Positions 19,530 through 31,811 of a DNA stretch of 64,000 nt are shown piece by piece. Every line of letters begins with the position of its first letter. Position 1 is the first letter of the stretch. The notes beneath the pieces were generated by a model. It ran no database searches, had not been told where the DNA came from, and saw nothing but the letters and a program-made list of their open reading frames with translations. A program made the position numbers and the translations under genes. The DNA is from Canna indica (taxonomy: Eukaryota; Streptophyta; Magnoliopsida; Zingiberales; Cannaceae): contig CP136891.1 of NCBI GenBank assembly GCA_034359265.1, positions 56,188,501 to 56,252,500 of the forward strand, given 5' to 3'.

Positions 19530-22057
19530 TGTAATATCCCAGATATTTAAATTTATTATTTTTTCTTTTATGTATATTTGCCAACCTAGCGGACTAGTTT
19601 GTGGTCGAGTCGACTCATGGTCCGGAGCGAGCTTGCAAGCTCAGATAAGTAGAATATAAATTTATGAATTTATAAATTTTTAGGCTTGGGTAGTTGAGAG
19701 TATTAAATTTGGTGTTGTGTGCGCATAATTGCTAATTATGTTTATATGAGTATTTAATTAATTATTCGTGATTTATTAGAATGAGATTAATTAAATTATT
19801 TAAGTCTATCGGGTTAGTGGGTTTTGGTTTTGGCTTAAGGTGGATGAGGATTGTGAATTAAGGGTGTAAGGGCTTAGGGTTAAGGATGGTGTATAAAAAC
19901 TCCCCCTCATGGCTTGTGGCTCCTATTTTGGAGCCACCTAAAAAGTTGAGAAAGGGAGCTAGCCGCCAATCCAAGCCAAGCTACCAGCCCCCTTTCCCTT
20001 TTCTCCTTGGAATCGCAGCCACCCAGAGCTGAGCCAAGCCGCTAGATTCTTCTTCCTCTTCCTCTCTTCCTTCTTTCTCTTTGGAGCCGAGCTGAGAGGA
20101 GCCAAGACGAGCCACCTGCTTCCTCTCCCTCTATTCTTTCCCCTTGGAGCTATTTGTTTCGGTTGAGCCGTCGGTCTTTTGAAGCCGAATTCGAGGTCGT
20201 CGTCCGGGATTTATTTTTTAATATTTTTCCAAATTAAGGTGAGTGGTTTACCCTCTCTCTTCGGGATTTTAATCGAATTTTTTGAAGCCGTTCGTGATGG
20301 CTCGGTATATATGCCTTGTTCTTGGATTTTCTTCGAGTTCTTGCCATGTTTTCTTCTTGTGCAAATCATGATTTATTCTCCCAATTTGGTTTCTTGATTT
20401 GTGGATTCCATGCTTAGGATTAAATATGTGATTTTGGTAGAAATCATGTGGTAGGATTAAGATCTTAATATTGACTAATTAAGGGTTCTTGATCTTAATG
20501 CTTGATTCTTGATTAAGGAATTCTTGTTATATGTGCTAGTTTTTATTTAGTAAAAATTATGAGGTTGTATGCATGATTGGCATGATGATTTGAATCTGTG
20601 ATGTTATAAATTTAGGAATTTAATTCTGTAAAATTCGGATTTTATTTCATGTTGTGTTGGAAATTTCAGCTTTCTGAAATTTATATGCTATTTATTGAAT
20701 CTGGGCTGATTTTTGATTTCTCTGTTATTATGTGATTTGATCTCTGATTATAGGCGTGTAACCTATCGTTTTGACCAGAAAAAATAGTTTGGAAACATAG
20801 GATACACTTTGAAGAGTAGATTCGGGGTATACATAGCACTTCTGGGCAGAACAAAACCCTAAAACAAAACCCTAATTGAGATGATCTAGATTTTAATTCT
20901 ATAATTAAAATTGGGTCTAAGGGTGAGCATAATCTGTTATGAACCAACTTACAAGGTATTCATGAAATAAAATCACACGGGTTCATGACGTTGCGAGTCT
21001 AAGGGGTAAGGGTCGGGTTTGAAGTGTTGACACGCTTCATAGTGAGGACACCCTTAGGACACCGTAGGAGAATCTTGACTTAGGTCTTGATGCGCCATAT
21101 CCTTGGGAATGGCAAAGCGGCTCATATAGGAGCCGGGTTACGGGCTACTCCTGTGTGGTTGGATGTAAATTTCCAACCTGCAGAATAAGTTCGGAGGGCC
21201 CCCGATTATCCTGATATGTGCGCAGTTACCTTTACGCATGGTAGGGATTCGACCCGATGCAGCTCTTGATGGTGATGTTCCCTTTGGGCATGGTAGGGAT
21301 TCGACCCGATGCACCTCTTGATGGTGATGTTGCCTTTGGGCTTGGTAGGGCTTTGACCCGATGCACCTCTGTGATGGTGATGTTGCCTTTGGGCATGGTA
21401 GGGCTCGATTTGATGCACATTTTTAGGTGACGTTGCCTTCAGGCATGGTAGGGCTTCGGCCTGATGCACCTCTTTGAAGAACTAGATGTCGTGCGCATGG
21501 GTGGCATGTTGGCTTGGTAGCTAGTCACACTTTTGTGATATTGCCTCTGTAGAGATAGATTTATTCTTGTTATCTTTGTGATGTGGATTTGTGAGGGTTG
21601 GTAAAATTGCTCACTGAGTTCTTTGAACTCACCCGTTGTCGTTGTTTTGTTTTGTTTTGCAGAGCCTGACCGGTGAGGTGGGCTGGAGCACTTGGCGCAG
21701 TTGGAGGGCAAAGAAGCCACATGATCTCATAGCAGTCCTAGTTAGGGGTCGTAGTCGAGTCTGTAGTAGGTTGTCATGCACTTTTATTTTGGTATTTGGA
21801 GTTGTAGTCTCGTGGGGACATTCACGTTTTATTCAGTTTTATTTATTAAAAGAACTGTTGCTCTTCGATTTATTTCCGCACTTGAGATATGTATTTAAAA
21901 CCTTGTTGTTTTGAAATGAAAATCTATTTTGGTTCGTTTATTATTAAAAATTGTTATTTACTTGTTGTTTATGATGTTGGCATGTGCATGGGTTAGGCTT
22001 CTGGGTATAGGCACGTATACCCTGGCCAGTCATGTGACCCTGAGTTGGGGCATGACA
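19530..22057 (+). mobile_element. Gypsy solo LTR E
   Basis: 2528 bp, TGTAATATCCCAG...GGGGCATGACA, with perfect TSD TCGAC at 19525-19529 and 22058-22062. The ends and the GAGCCTGACCGGTGAGGTGGGCT block (given in part) match the LTRs of Gypsy element F, whose gag is present. A TATA box (TATAAAA, 19892-19898) lies in the first third, followed by a C/T-rich leader. Open frames inside (20179-20397, 21206-21469, 21636-21914) carry no domains. Confidence 0.92.
21232..21475. repeat. ~52-bp minisatellite in LTR E, 5 units
   Basis: The core CATGGTAGGG recurs at 21237, 21289, 21341 (as CTTGGTAGGG), 21394 and 21444, each followed by CGACCCGATGCACCTC and GATGTTGCCTTTGGG variants. Confidence 0.9.
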
Positions 22058-22480
22058 TCGACACTCATGTAAAGATTCCATTATCTGTTCCTCATGTAGG
22101 TCCGTTTAGTGAACTCATTCCCTAATGAACACCTGCACTTGTACATTAAATGATAGCTCATAAGTAATTGTGAGATCAGCTACCCCTTATTGTATAAGGC
22201 ATGTACCAAGTGCACTAGTCTATCTTGAATCACCAATACCCTAATTGGTGATCCTACGACTGGAAATATTTAGAATAGGGGCATCTAGATTCCAAGTCTC
22301 ACTGGCATGATCTCATCATGGCCTTGGAATCAATTGCCCGGGTCCATGGGGTTCATCACAATCTAATATATACAAAATATAGATGCAGCATATGATGAAA
22401 AGTTGCCTCATATTATTCATTAACCAAAAGTAGTTCCCTACATATCAATATATGATTGGCTCAATGGCACAATTTCTTTC
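22058..22480 (-). repeat. C1 Copia 3' LTR, PPT-proximal piece
   Basis: On the minus strand the LTR starts TGAAAGAAATTG at about 22480, directly after the polypurine tract AAGTGGGAGAT (22482-22492). The polyprotein stop codon TGA overlaps the LTR start. The LTR is cut at 22062 by the E insertion. Confidence 0.8.
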
Positions 22481-25400
22481 AATCTCCCACTTGCACTTGT
22501 AGCCAATAATTGTGGTATTTAATACCCATACAACTAAAGTGGCGATCGAACTGCTGCTGTGGTAATGGCTTTGTGAATGGATCTGCTATATTTTCTTTCG
22601 TGTCGACACGTTCGACGATTATATCACCACGTCCAACGATCTCTTTGATCAAGTGATACCGCCTTAGGATGTGTTTTGATTTGTGGTGGGATCTAGGTTC
22701 CTTTGATTGAGCAACAACCCCAATGTTATCACAATAAATAGGGACTGGACTGGCAACCTCAAGAACAACATCCAGCTCAGAGATGAACTTCTTTATCCAC
22801 ACTCCTTCCTTGGCGGCTTCGCTTACAGCAATGTACCCAGCTTCTATCACCTAGTCAGCCACAGTACCTTGTTTGGAACTTTTCCAGCATACTGCGCAAC
22901 CATTTAGAGTAAATACATACCCATAAATAGATTTACTATCATCCAGGTCTGATTGGAAGCTAGAATATGTGTAGCCCTCCAGTTTAAAATCTGACCCACA
23001 ATAAATCAGGAGAACATCTTTAGTCCTTCTTAAGTACTTAAGAATGTTCTTTATGGCTTTCCAATATTCCTCTCTAGGATCCGCCTGAAATCTGCTAGTT
23101 ACCCCTAGAGCATAAGCGACATTAGGCCGAGTACAGAGCATTGCATACATGATGGATCCTAGTGCCGATGCATAAGGGATCTCGCTCATCCTTTTTCTCT
23201 CCTTAGGTGTCTTAGGAGACATCTTCTTGGAAAGAGTGATGTCATGACTCATAGACAAGTAACCTCTTTTACTTCCTTTCATGCCAAACCTTTTTAGCAC
23301 GGTATCAATATACCGAGACTGGGACATACCAAGCATCCTTCTAGACCTATCCCTATAGATCTTAATGCCAAGCACGTAGGATGCTTCACCCATGTCTTTC
23401 ATGGAGAATTTTTTGGATAACCATGCTTCCACTTACTAGAGTAGAGGAACATCATTCCCCATGAGCAGTATGCCATCTACATAAAGCACAATAAACCCAA
23501 CGGTGCTCCCACTATTTACCTTTTTGTAGACACAAGGTTCATCTACATTTTTGATAAAACCAAACTCTATGACTATCTCATCAAAATGGATGTTCCTACT
23601 CCTCGAGGCTTGCTTGAGTCTATAAATGGACCTTTGCAATTTGCATACCTTCTCTGGTCCTACCGGAGACATGAATCCTTCTGGCTGGGTCATATAGACA
23701 TCTTCCTCAAGTTCACCATTGAGGAATGCAGTTGTGACATCCATCTGCCAGATCTCGTAATCATGATATGCAGCAATGACTAACATTATCCTAATGGACT
23801 TGAGCATGGCTACACGAGAAAAAGTTTCATCATAGTCAACACCTTGCCTTTGGGTGAAACCTTTTGCAACCAGCCTGGTCTTATAGGTCTTTACCTTGCC
23901 ATCTGCTCCGGTCTTTCTTTTAAAGATCCACTTACACCTTATAGGAGTGACTCCTTTAGGTAAGTCAACAAAAGTCCAAACTTGGTTGGTGAACATTGAG
24001 TATATTTCGGATTTCATTGCTTCCTGCCATTGTTTGCAATCAACATCCTTGATTGCTTGATCATAGGATTGCAGATCAACATCTTCCTCGTCATTTTCAA
24101 AGGTTAGGAAGATATCTCTCAGGTTGTCGACGCAATCTCCTTGATCTACGAAGAGTGTTGGGAGGTAGTGATTCTATGACTAGTTCAACCTGTGGTATCC
24201 ACCAGTTGTCGCGATTCAGTCTGTGGTTGTTGATCTTCATCAAGTTCAACATTTCTTCCACTCCCACTTTCCTCGATAAACTCTTTTTCTAAGAAAGTGG
24301 CATGCCTACTGACAAACACATTTTGTTCAGTTGGTGAGTAGAAGTAATACCCTAAACTCTCTTTAGGGTATCCCACAAACCTGTACTTGATTGATTTAGC
24401 ATAAAGTTTACCTGACTCCAACTTTTTTACGTACGCAGGACAACCCCAAATCTTGAGATGCCTTAGACTTGGTTTCTTGCCACTCCATATCTCATATTGT
24501 GTACTAGAGATAGATTTTGTGGGAACCTTATTAAGAAGGTAGATAGCGGTTTCTAACGCATATCCCCAAAAATAAATCAAGAGATCAATAAAGCAAAGCA
24601 TGGACCGCATCATATCAAGCAATGTGTGATTCCTCCTTTCAGATACTCCATTATGCTGTGGTGTGCTAGGAGTGGTCCATTCTGAGACAACCCCATTATC
24701 CTTGAGATAACTTAGGAACACAGTGGATAAGTATTCACCACCTCAATCTGATCGAAGAGTTTTAATACTTTTTCCTATTTGTTTCTCAACCCCAGACCTA
24801 TACTCTTTGAACCTTTCAAAAGCATCAAACTTATGTCTTAACAAGTAGACATATCCAAACCTCGATGCATCGTCTGTAAACATGATCAAGTAGGAATACC
24901 CACCTTTGGCTTGAGTTGTCATCGGTCCGCACACATCTGTGTGAACCAACTCTAACAACTCAGAAGCCCTCTCACTATGACCAGTGAAGGGGGACTTGGT
25001 CATTTTTCCCTTGAGACGGGATTCACAAGTTGGCATCGGTTCAAAATCGAATGGGTCAAATAACCCATCTTGTACAACTTGTTGATCCGATTCTCATTAA
25101 TATGACCGAGTCTCAAATGCCAAAGATAGGTGAGGTTCAAATTATCTATTTTTATTTTGTGCATTTCAACATGAAAAATATTATTAGTTACATCTAAGAC
25201 CATTAAATCATTCGAAATGCGTCTAGTTCAATATAACTCATCAGAATGATATATGTGGCAACGATTTCCCTTTAAAGACATTACATAACCTTGTTCAAGT
25301 AACAAGGGAACAGAAATAATATTCTTAATTAAAACTGGAACGTAATAACAATTATTTAATTCAATGGTCTTGCCAGAAGGTAGACATAAACAATAGGTTC

Positions 25401-25791
25401 CTACGACTAAAGATGCAACTCTTGCGTCGTTGCCTTTTCGGAGGTCCTAGTCGCCCTTGTTCTGCATTCTACTTATTCTCAACCCCTGCAATGAGTTGCA
25501 AATGTGAGAACCACAACCAGTATCCAATACCCATATAACATAATTATGTAACGGTAAATTTATTTCAATAAAAAATGCACATTCGTAGAGGGCTTCAAAA
25601 GCCCTCTTTTGCCTTACTTCTGCAATGTACTACTTGCAATTATGCTTCCAGTGGCCATCTTTACCACAATGGAAATAGGTGTCTTTAGAAGCAGTCTTTT
25701 CCTTTTTCTTGATTTCCTTCTTAGGTTTCACAGCTTTGTTTTTCTCTTTGTTCTTACCAGAGTGCTTCTTCGCCTTTTCCGGGGCACTACC
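22479..25791 (-). pseudogene. C1 Copia polyprotein (Angela-type), decayed
   Basis: The minus strand reads, in order: gag zinc knuckle HCGKDGHWKHNC (first Cys lost, about 25640); protease DTGCGSHIC (about 25500); GAG-pre-integrase WHLRLGHINENRI; integrase with HTDVCGP, FTDDASR and VSERRNHT (24185-25036); reverse transcriptase (23436-24017) with WIFKRKTGADG, DVTTAFLNGEL and LYVDGILL; RT C-terminus with MCTRP-like MLCTRPNVAYALG; and RNase H with YCDNIGV, ADPFTKPLP and MGIKYHNYW (22479-22850). The catalytic YVDD is changed to YVDG. Nonsense codons split the frame (for example VAD*VIEAGY near 22851 and RSD*GGEY near 24743), and there are frameshifts. The Angela assignment is inferred from the RT/RNase H phrases. 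The element is dead. Confidence 0.9.
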
Positions 25792-27413
25792 TGTTGGCCT
25801 AAGGTTTTCTTCCTTGGTCTTAATCTCGGTTTTGATGATAACAAACATGGAACTAATGTTTCATTGAGAAATCTTTCAGGTTCCAAGTCGGTTAGCGCAC
25901 GATGTCCCGGATCGGAGAAATCAGAAAAATCGGAGAAATCAGAGAATTCGGTAAGAACGCTCGTCGGCGCTCGGGATTCTTCGGAAAGTTAGAGTTTAGG
26001 TTTAGGGTGTCTAGAATATAATGTAATACTCTTTATGATGAAAAGAACAGAAAAACCAAACCCGAATCCCAAAACAAGAGAACCCAGAAATCGTCCTAAA
26101 ATTCACTAAGCCTAGGGAGCTCCTTGGAGGGCTATATGACCTAAACATTTTCTTGACACAAAAAATGACGATAATCGTTCCTTGGGTAGAAAGTAGATAA
26201 CGAGGTATTTTTAAGGATTTTTTGAAAGCCTTTAACCTACCCATATTTGAACCGGCAGATTAGAAAATTTTTGTTTTACGAAAATTTGTACTAGACCCCA
26301 AAAACTAGATTTTAATTCTTAAGGATTTTGATTTTTTAGATATTTTAATTGAATCCAAATGGGGGGTAATCCCTATATAAGTAGACTTAGCGAAGATGGA
26401 ACAAGAAAATGAGCAAACAAGCAAAAAAAAACAAAGAAGTGCAGTCTGCCCAGTTTCGAACAACCAGTCGGTCGACCGAATGGTGCCAAAAACTGGCAGT
26501 ATTCAATTCAGTCGACCGGTCGATAGACCGAAGTGTGCCAAAATGTGGTAGTTTGCTTTCGGTCGATCGACGATCAACCGGCCATCGACCGAATGGCGGA
26601 AACGGCTAGTTTTCCGCCCGTTGAAGTGGTTGTTTCATTCCATCTCCTCAAGGCCTTTAAATAGAAGCTTTAGCAAGCCTTCCACCCTCAATCCAACATT
26701 CCTAGAGCCATATTTTGATGATTATTAAAGCCTCATTGAGCCACTCTTTGGTGAAACACTAGTTTGATCTCTCATCTCCTTGACAAAGCCTTCAAGCTTC
26801 ATCGATTCATTAATTTGAGGCATCAAGATGACTATGGAGTTTTTTTTGGAGCTAAGTATAGTTTGATTTATTTATTGCTCCAATTGTTATTGTATTTTCT
26901 TGGTTATTTTCAATGTATACCATTTGTGTAAACCTAGGTTGCTAGGTTTGATTGTGTTGGTGGTTGTCATGGTGTTAAGGCTTAAACCCACCATTGTAAA
27001 CGTAGTTTACTAGGATTAGTTGAGTTGTCCTTAGGTTGAGGTGGGAGAGTGCTCTCAGTAGGAAGGCAAGATACTTCCGGGTGTGGAAGTGCCTTTAGTT
27101 TGAGAGCGGAGACTTTCTGGTGTAAAGTCCTCATTGTAAGGAAACTAACTAATCTAGTTAAACTAGTTTAGAAATCCTAAGCGGGGTGCTTAGGTAGTGA
27201 ACTAGACATTGGGGCCGACCACTATAAATTATTGTGTTAGCATTGGTATTTTTGTGTGTGCTAAATTGCTTTATTATTGCTTCCGCATTTAGTTGATAAA
27301 TTGCAACTTGCCTAATAATCAAGTAAATGATTAAAATCGGAATTAGGCGAAAGATTTAGATAACACACTATTAACCCCCCCCCCCCCCTCTTGTGTGGCC
27401 ATTTCACCCAACA
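25792..27413 (+). repeat. 5' LTR of B
   Basis: 1622 bp, TGTTGGCCTAAGG...CACCCAACA. It contains the TCGA palindrome cluster (26460-26602), a TATA-like TTTAAATA (26656-26663) and a run of 14 C (27375-27388). It closely matches the 3' LTR. Confidence 0.93.
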
Positions 27414-27415
27414 AT

Positions 27416-27427
27416 TGGTATCAGAGC
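27416..27427 (+). other. Primer-binding site of B (tRNA-iMet)
   Basis: TGGTATCAGAGC, two bases after the 5' LTR. Confidence 0.95.
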
Positions 27428-27481
27428 GGGTCGTATTTTGAGATTTCACCATCTCCCCTACATCGTCTCTCGATCCGGAAA

Positions 27482-28857
27482 ATGGCAGTAGAGAGTTTAG
27501 CGTCTTCATCTCCTAGGTTCGATGCCTCGAACTTTGGTCTTTGGAAGTCTAGAATGTACACATTCTTAAAGACTCAAGGTTTAGGTGTTTTTAGCATGGT
27601 AAAAATTAAAATATGAACCTAAGGAAGACATGAATGTATGGACCCAAGAACAAATTGATATGTTTGAATTAAATTCTAAAGCTACAAATTGCATATTTTA
27701 TTCTTTGGGAAATAATGTTTTTGAAAAGATCATGCATTGTACTTCCTCATTCGATATTTGGGCTACCTTAAACATGCTTTATAATTATGCAAAAACCGAA
27801 GAGCTCAATACGTTTGACGAGGGGAGTGATGACAATTGTCATCCACCCAATACTAATATGGTTTTTGAAGCCCATAGTGACTCTAGTCATAGGAGCACTA
27901 AAAATCGGAAAAGAAAGGTGATTTGCCATTTGTGCAAAGAAAAATGGCATGTGAAGAAGAACCGCCCTACTATGAAGAACAAGGCAAAGAAGAGGTCGAA
28001 TGCTTCCACATCCTCATTCAACTCAAGTGAAGCATCCTCTTGCCATGACTATGAAGCCATCTCAAAAGAATGCCACATGAATGATAACAATGAGGTACAC
28101 ACTCCTCTCCTTCTAGTCATGTTAATAATAATGATAGTATTAACTCATCTAGCTCTCATGATTTTGATGAATTGATGGATGAGTATAAAAACATGTATGC
28201 CTTGCTCTTGAAAAAGGATAAGGAAAACAAAATGAGAATTCTAGACTTAGTTAACATATGCATGCTCGAGAATTAGAAAATGAGAAATTGAAATCTAGCT
28301 CATTTGATCCTTGTCATGATATGTTGAAACATGAGCTTAAGGACTTAAAGCTTGAAAATGAAAACTTGAAAAATGGTTTCAAAATTGAGAATGAGATTTT
28401 GAAAAATGAAAACTCAAAATCAATAAGGAAAATCTTATGTTAAAATCTCAAATGCATGCTTTATATAAATCCATGAATGACTTGAAAAAGGAGGTTTTAG
28501 TATTGAGTAAATACTAATGCATCTCATGCTTATCATGTTAAGTTTTCTACCTCTAGACCTCATGATTATAAGAAGATGAATGATTCTCTTAAGAATGCTC
28601 ATGCTCATCTTAGTTCAAATGACAAGCATTCTAATAATAAATCTCATGTCCATAGCAAAAACAAAAATAAATTTAATGGACATTGCTTTTGTTGTGGTGT
28701 TTATGGGCATGCCATTTATGATTGCGCATTTAAGATGAACCCAAGTGGTGTTAAGGCACTTTGGGTAGCTAAGCCCTCTAACCCCCAAGGACCCAAAGTT
28801 ATTTGGGTACCAAAGATTTCATGTTCTCTTGTAGGGGGAGCAACCACACAAGGATGA
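27482..28857 (+). pseudogene. Gag-type gene of B, coiled coil plus zinc knuckle
   Basis: It starts at ATG 27482 (MAVESLASSSPRFDASNFGLWKSRM, given here in part), a UBN2-type gag start. A frameshift follows near 27600. The frame continues with NVWTQEQIDMF and FDIWATLNML, then an internal deletion removes the rest of the UBN2 region. The first knuckle is degenerate (CHLCKEKWHVKKNRP). A Glu/Lys/Asn-rich coiled-coil stretch follows (28150-28500, several frames). The last part (28576-28857) carries a second CCHC-like knuckle, CFCCGVYGHAIYDC, and the phrase GPKVIWVPK. Element A has the same architecture. It is broken by at least three frameshifts. Confidence 0.75.
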
Positions 28858-31811
28858 GTTGATGATGGTTGATGGGAGTTGCATGAGGAATTAGAGCTTC
28901 ACCAAATCCAAGTTGCAACTTCACATCTTTTGGATGCCTTCGGTATGAAGAATCGGCATCTAGTTAATTTGGTATCATCTCCTTGTTTTGTCCACTCTGA
29001 AAATTGGAGTTTATGATACATGAATGATTTTGGTTAATTCTTACCGCTCTAAATATGGTTTTATCAAATGATTTTTTATTTTTGCTTTCCCGATCTCTTC
29101 GGAGACCTATGTAGCCTATAACGGGCTAATGCGACCTTGCGGTTCTACATCATAGGCTCGTTGTGGCCTTTCGGTTTTCAACCAATAGGAAGGGTTGGAG
29201 ATCTATCTTTCAAATATTTCATATTTTGAGATCTCTCGATTCGTTTCGAATTCACGAAAATTTATTTTGAAATGGATTTCAAACTATTTAGCAAAGTAAA
29301 TTTTGAAATCGATACTTGATTCCCTCTTTGCTATCTAGTACGATAACTTGTTAGTAGACACATTTCCATTATGTTACTAATTAATATTGCTTGCAAGTTA
29401 TCAAAAATGTGATGGAATGCTAGTAGATTGAATTTGGAAAGAAAATGAAAAGTTTGGGAAAATTTTCAAGAATGAGGTATGAGTTCGTTGTTGTAAAAAT
29501 CTTAGTATAATACTTGAATTCTTATGCTTAAATGATTGATTATGCATGATAAATATTTGAATTTTCATGAGTAGAAAAAATATTGATAACTTAGCTCATT
29601 TCATGATATCATGATATTAATGAAATCGGACTAGGTATTTTTCTTTAGAGACTTCATTTTAAGTTAAAAATTGGATGAACATGTTTAGGTATGTTAATGA
29701 TTAGTTGTCATGTGCTCGAACATGAAAATTCATGTCAAGATGAACAATGTGATAACTAGATCACTTTAGAGGACTTAAACTTAAAAAGTTTGACTCAAGT
29801 CAACAAATCGACTTGGACACTTGATTTTAATTCCAAACTTCATATACATGTTTAGGAATAGGTATGACATGTTTACATGCACTTAGAATGAAAAATTCAT
29901 ATGGATATGGGTAAAATGACATAGAGGTCATTTCATGATAATCTCTTTTGAACCAAGTTGACCCAAGTCAATAAATTAACTTAGAGGTCTCATTTTCAAT
30001 CCATATTTGAGGAACATATTTAGATTTACTCATGTTAGGTGTCTATAGGTTTAGGTTTGAAAAATCATGAGTAAATGAAAAGATTGAAACATAGCAATTT
30101 TCATGATAACTAGCTTAGTTTTGAATGAAACCATGCTAGGTTGATATCTTGACTTAAAGACATAATTTTCATCTCAAACTTGACATACACTCTTTACATG
30201 ACCATTATGTGGTGTCATAAAAGTTTGAATGAAAACTGAACACGTTTTGAAAAATAACTGAAAATTACGAAAATGTCATTGAAATTTTAGCATTTTTAGT
30301 TATTTCTAAAAAAATGTAGAAAAATCTTTTTTAACTTATTCTTGAAACTGCTCCTTCACTGAAAAATCTAGTTTCTTCACTAAAAATTTCAAAAAGTTTA
30401 TCAAGAATCTAATTTATAATAGAATTTTGAAGTTGGATTTCGGAAACACAAAGTATCACTTACTTGAAATACTCATTTTTTCGATACTTTGATTTTTCTA
30501 CAAAAACTTCAAATGAAAACTCATGTATACCGTTTTTATTCCATTTCTAATATCATTCACACCATTGCTTGAGTAAAATCATTTCTATGAATGATTTTGA
30601 TAACTTGAATGATAGCTAGAAATATCTATTTTTTCATTGAAATCAATATAGGATGAAAAATGAACTTAGACAATTAATTTTGAGCTCAAACTTGACACAC
30701 ACATCTTAAATGATCATTCAGCGATGTATGAAAAGTTTGAAGCAAAATTGACAACTTTTGAAAAAGTACTTGAAATTTATGAAAATGCCCCTGGATTTCA
30801 GGAATTTTATGAATTTATATGAAACTGGTTTTTGACTGATTCTTAAACCTGTAGATTCATTAAATAATCTAGTTTGTTCAGCTAAAGTTTCAAAAAAATT
30901 TGTTAAGAATATGATTTTTGTAAACTTGAAGTGTACTTTGACCTAAGTCAACAAAGTGACATAGAAACCTCATTTTCAGCCCAAACTTGATTCATATACT
31001 TAGTTTCACTCATGTTAGATGTCTAGATACTCAAGTTAGAGAAAACATGAGTAGATAGCAAAATTTGATACTTAGCATTTTCATGTTTTCAAGCCTACAT
31101 TAAATGAAAACGTGCTAAGTTCATATTTTCATCAAACGATATTATTTTCACTTCAAACTTGATACACAAACTTTAGATGACCATATCTTGGTATCTGGAA
31201 AGTTTGAAAGAAATCTGGAAATGGTTTGAAAAATTCCTTTTATTTACGAAAATGCCACTAAAGTATCTCCCTTCTCAAGTTGTTCATTTTTTCGATATTT
31301 TAAATTTTCATTAGATTTTCAAATAAGACTTGAAGTATGATATTTTAAATTCACTTATGGTATCGTTCTACTCATTTGATGAGAAAAATTATTTCTGAAA
31401 TGATTTTTGACTATTTGTTCGATACTTGAAAATATCGATACTTAAGTTACTACATGATTCTTGGTTTTGGATTTCATTTTATCATTTCTATGATATCATG
31501 TATGACTTAGTCTCACTTGTATGTATGTTTTCATCCCTTGAGTTGAGATTTTCATGCTTCATGAAAACTAATTTTAGAGTCTCAACTTTGACTAGATTGA
31601 CTTTTCTTGCCCTTTTTGATTGATGTCAAAAGGGGGAGAAAAATATAGGTAAAAGGGAAGAAAATATAGAATACCCATGTATATAGATAGGGGGAGTTTA
31701 TTTCCATAGATATGCATGTTGATAGGGGGAGAAATCTCATGGTTGATATCCTTTGTGCTTTAATGAATATATTTTCTTAAGGATGTTTGTCATAATCAAA
31801 AAGGAGTAGAT
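28858..31811 (+). other. Non-coding internal region of B with diverged repeats
   Basis: No pol remnants. It begins with a block (29086-29208) conserved in element A. Between 29640 and 31270 related paragraphs recur (TGAC..AAGTCAAC, CTCATGTTAG.TGTCTA, CAAACTTGA.ACACA, GACCAT), best seen as 29940-30300 versus 30925-31265. It ends with PPT AAAAAGGAG just before the 3' LTR. Confidence 0.7.

Noticed and set aside
21206..21469. Minus-strand frames with repeated PYHAQREHHH-like peptide
   Set aside because: Product of the ~52-bp minisatellite in LTR E.
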